The position numbers and the translations under genes are program-made. A stretch of 7,113 nt of DNA from an uncultured Prevotellaceae bacterium (GTDB taxonomy: Bacteria > Bacteroidota > Bacteroidia > Bacteroidales > Muribaculaceae), in assembly GCA_937892085.1 (NCBI GenBank), contig CALAVD010000235.1:1-7113 (forward strand). Reading direction: 5' to 3'. Every line of letters starts with the position of its first letter. Position 1 is the first letter of the stretch. Positions 6,867 through 7,113 of the stretch are shown piece after piece. The notes below the pieces were generated by a model that saw nothing but the letters and a program-made list of their open reading frames with translations, was not told the origin of the DNA and did no database searches.

Positions 6867-7010
6867 AATACAGAACAAAACCAACTCCGTAACAATGCAT
6901 AATTGATAATGCAGAATGGACGTTGTTGCGGTAGCCGCTCGCCTTGCTCAATTTAATACTCAGCACGTGAAACGATTGATATTGTTTTTGGGGATTAATG
7001 GTGATAGTCT

Positions 7011-7046
7011 TGCAATGTTGGATGCAATGTTGGATGCAATGTTGCG
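7011..7046. repeat. Three 12-bp tandem repeats
   Basis: TGCAATGTTGGA occurs at 7011-7022 and 7023-7034, then TGCAATGTTGCG at 7035-7046, followed by ATGTTA. Short direct repeats of this size upstream of a RepA-like ATPase resemble iterons of replication origins, but the gene is about 270 bp away and no origin-type AT-rich box or DnaA box was identified. It may be simple slippage. Confidence 0.75.
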
Positions 7047-7055
7047 ATGTTAGAC

Positions 7056-7099
7056 TTGAGGTGGGTTCTATAAATTAATAAAATGTTGAGATGGGTTCT
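7056..7099. repeat. Pair of 14-bp direct repeats, 30 bp apart
   Basis: TTGAGGTGGGTTCT (7056-7069) recurs as TTGAGATGGGTTCT (7086-7099), with 13 of 14 bases the same and a start-to-start distance of 30 bp. The AT-rich spacer contains TATAAATTAATAAAATG. Further copies may lie beyond the right edge. Confidence 0.6.
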
Positions 7100-7113
7100 T
7101 GGCTGTTTTTGTT

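Larger units (their letters stand above)
6744..7113. other. 370-bp region without a convincing gene upstream of the ATPase
   Basis: I find no protein with recognisable features here. A 77-codon minus-strand frame (6733-6966) overlaps the ATPase start in another frame, looks cysteine/leucine-rich and random, and is not called. The stretch holds a palindrome, a degenerate ATGCATAATTG/ATAATGCAGAATG segment (6895-6918), a repeated 9-mer AATGCAGAA (6837-6845, 6908-6916) and two repeat sets near the right edge. The ATPase promoter must lie here. The best minus-strand -7 candidate is TAATATTG (complement of about 6790-6797), one base off TAnnTTTG and without a -33 box, so I do not call it. Confidence 0.5.

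Noticed and set aside
6733..6966. 77-codon minus-strand frame upstream of and overlapping the ATPase start
   Set aside because: The composition looks random and it covers non-coding repeats and a palindrome; it also overlaps the ATPase start out of frame.
7011..7046. Short tandem repeats as a CRISPR array
   Set aside because: Units are 12 bp and directly adjacent, with no spacers and no cas genes in the window.

Overview
The window looks like a chromosomal segment of a Bacteroidales gut-type bacterium, possibly Muribaculaceae or a relative. The evidence is a Bacteroidetes-style -7 promoter box (TAnnTTTG type), mostly weak or absent Shine-Dalgarno sequences, and a core set of two rhomboid proteases, a membrane-anchored EEP nuclease and a secreted M3 peptidase. 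The family-level placement is inference.

Left edge (1-431): a very AT-rich minus-strand gene for a leucine-rich-repeat protein starts at 306 and runs off the left end. Between it and the first rhomboid gene lie an imperfect 22-bp tandem duplication, a promoter candidate for the rightward genes and a 16-codon open frame.

Centre (432-5348, all + strand): rhomboid protease 1 overlaps rhomboid protease 2 by 14 bp. Six bp later comes an endonuclease/exonuclease/phosphatase protein with three N-terminal membrane segments, and 29 bp after that a Dcp-like M3 zinc peptidase with a signal peptide. The tight spacing suggests one transcription unit, closed by a strong hairpin-plus-T-tract terminator at 5381-5413. 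All four products act in or across the inner membrane or in the periplasm. Both rhomboids keep a complete Ser-His dyad.

Right side (5412-7113): a convergent minus-strand gene encodes a RecA/RepA-like P-loop ATPase with a C-terminal helix-turn-helix and a low-complexity Ser-Glu-Leu tail encoded by a 9-bp minisatellite. Its best start is ATG at 6743, because the longer frame begins at TTG. Upstream, 6744-7113 has no convincing gene but holds a 17-bp palindrome, three 12-bp tandem repeats and a pair of 14-bp repeats spaced 30 bp apart. With the ATPase this resembles the replication or accessory part of an integrated element, though no integrase, transposase or terminal repeats are visible. I see no tRNA, rRNA or CRISPR array. 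The core genes are conventional families. The most open questions are the ATPase with its upstream repeats and the cut-off LRR gene.
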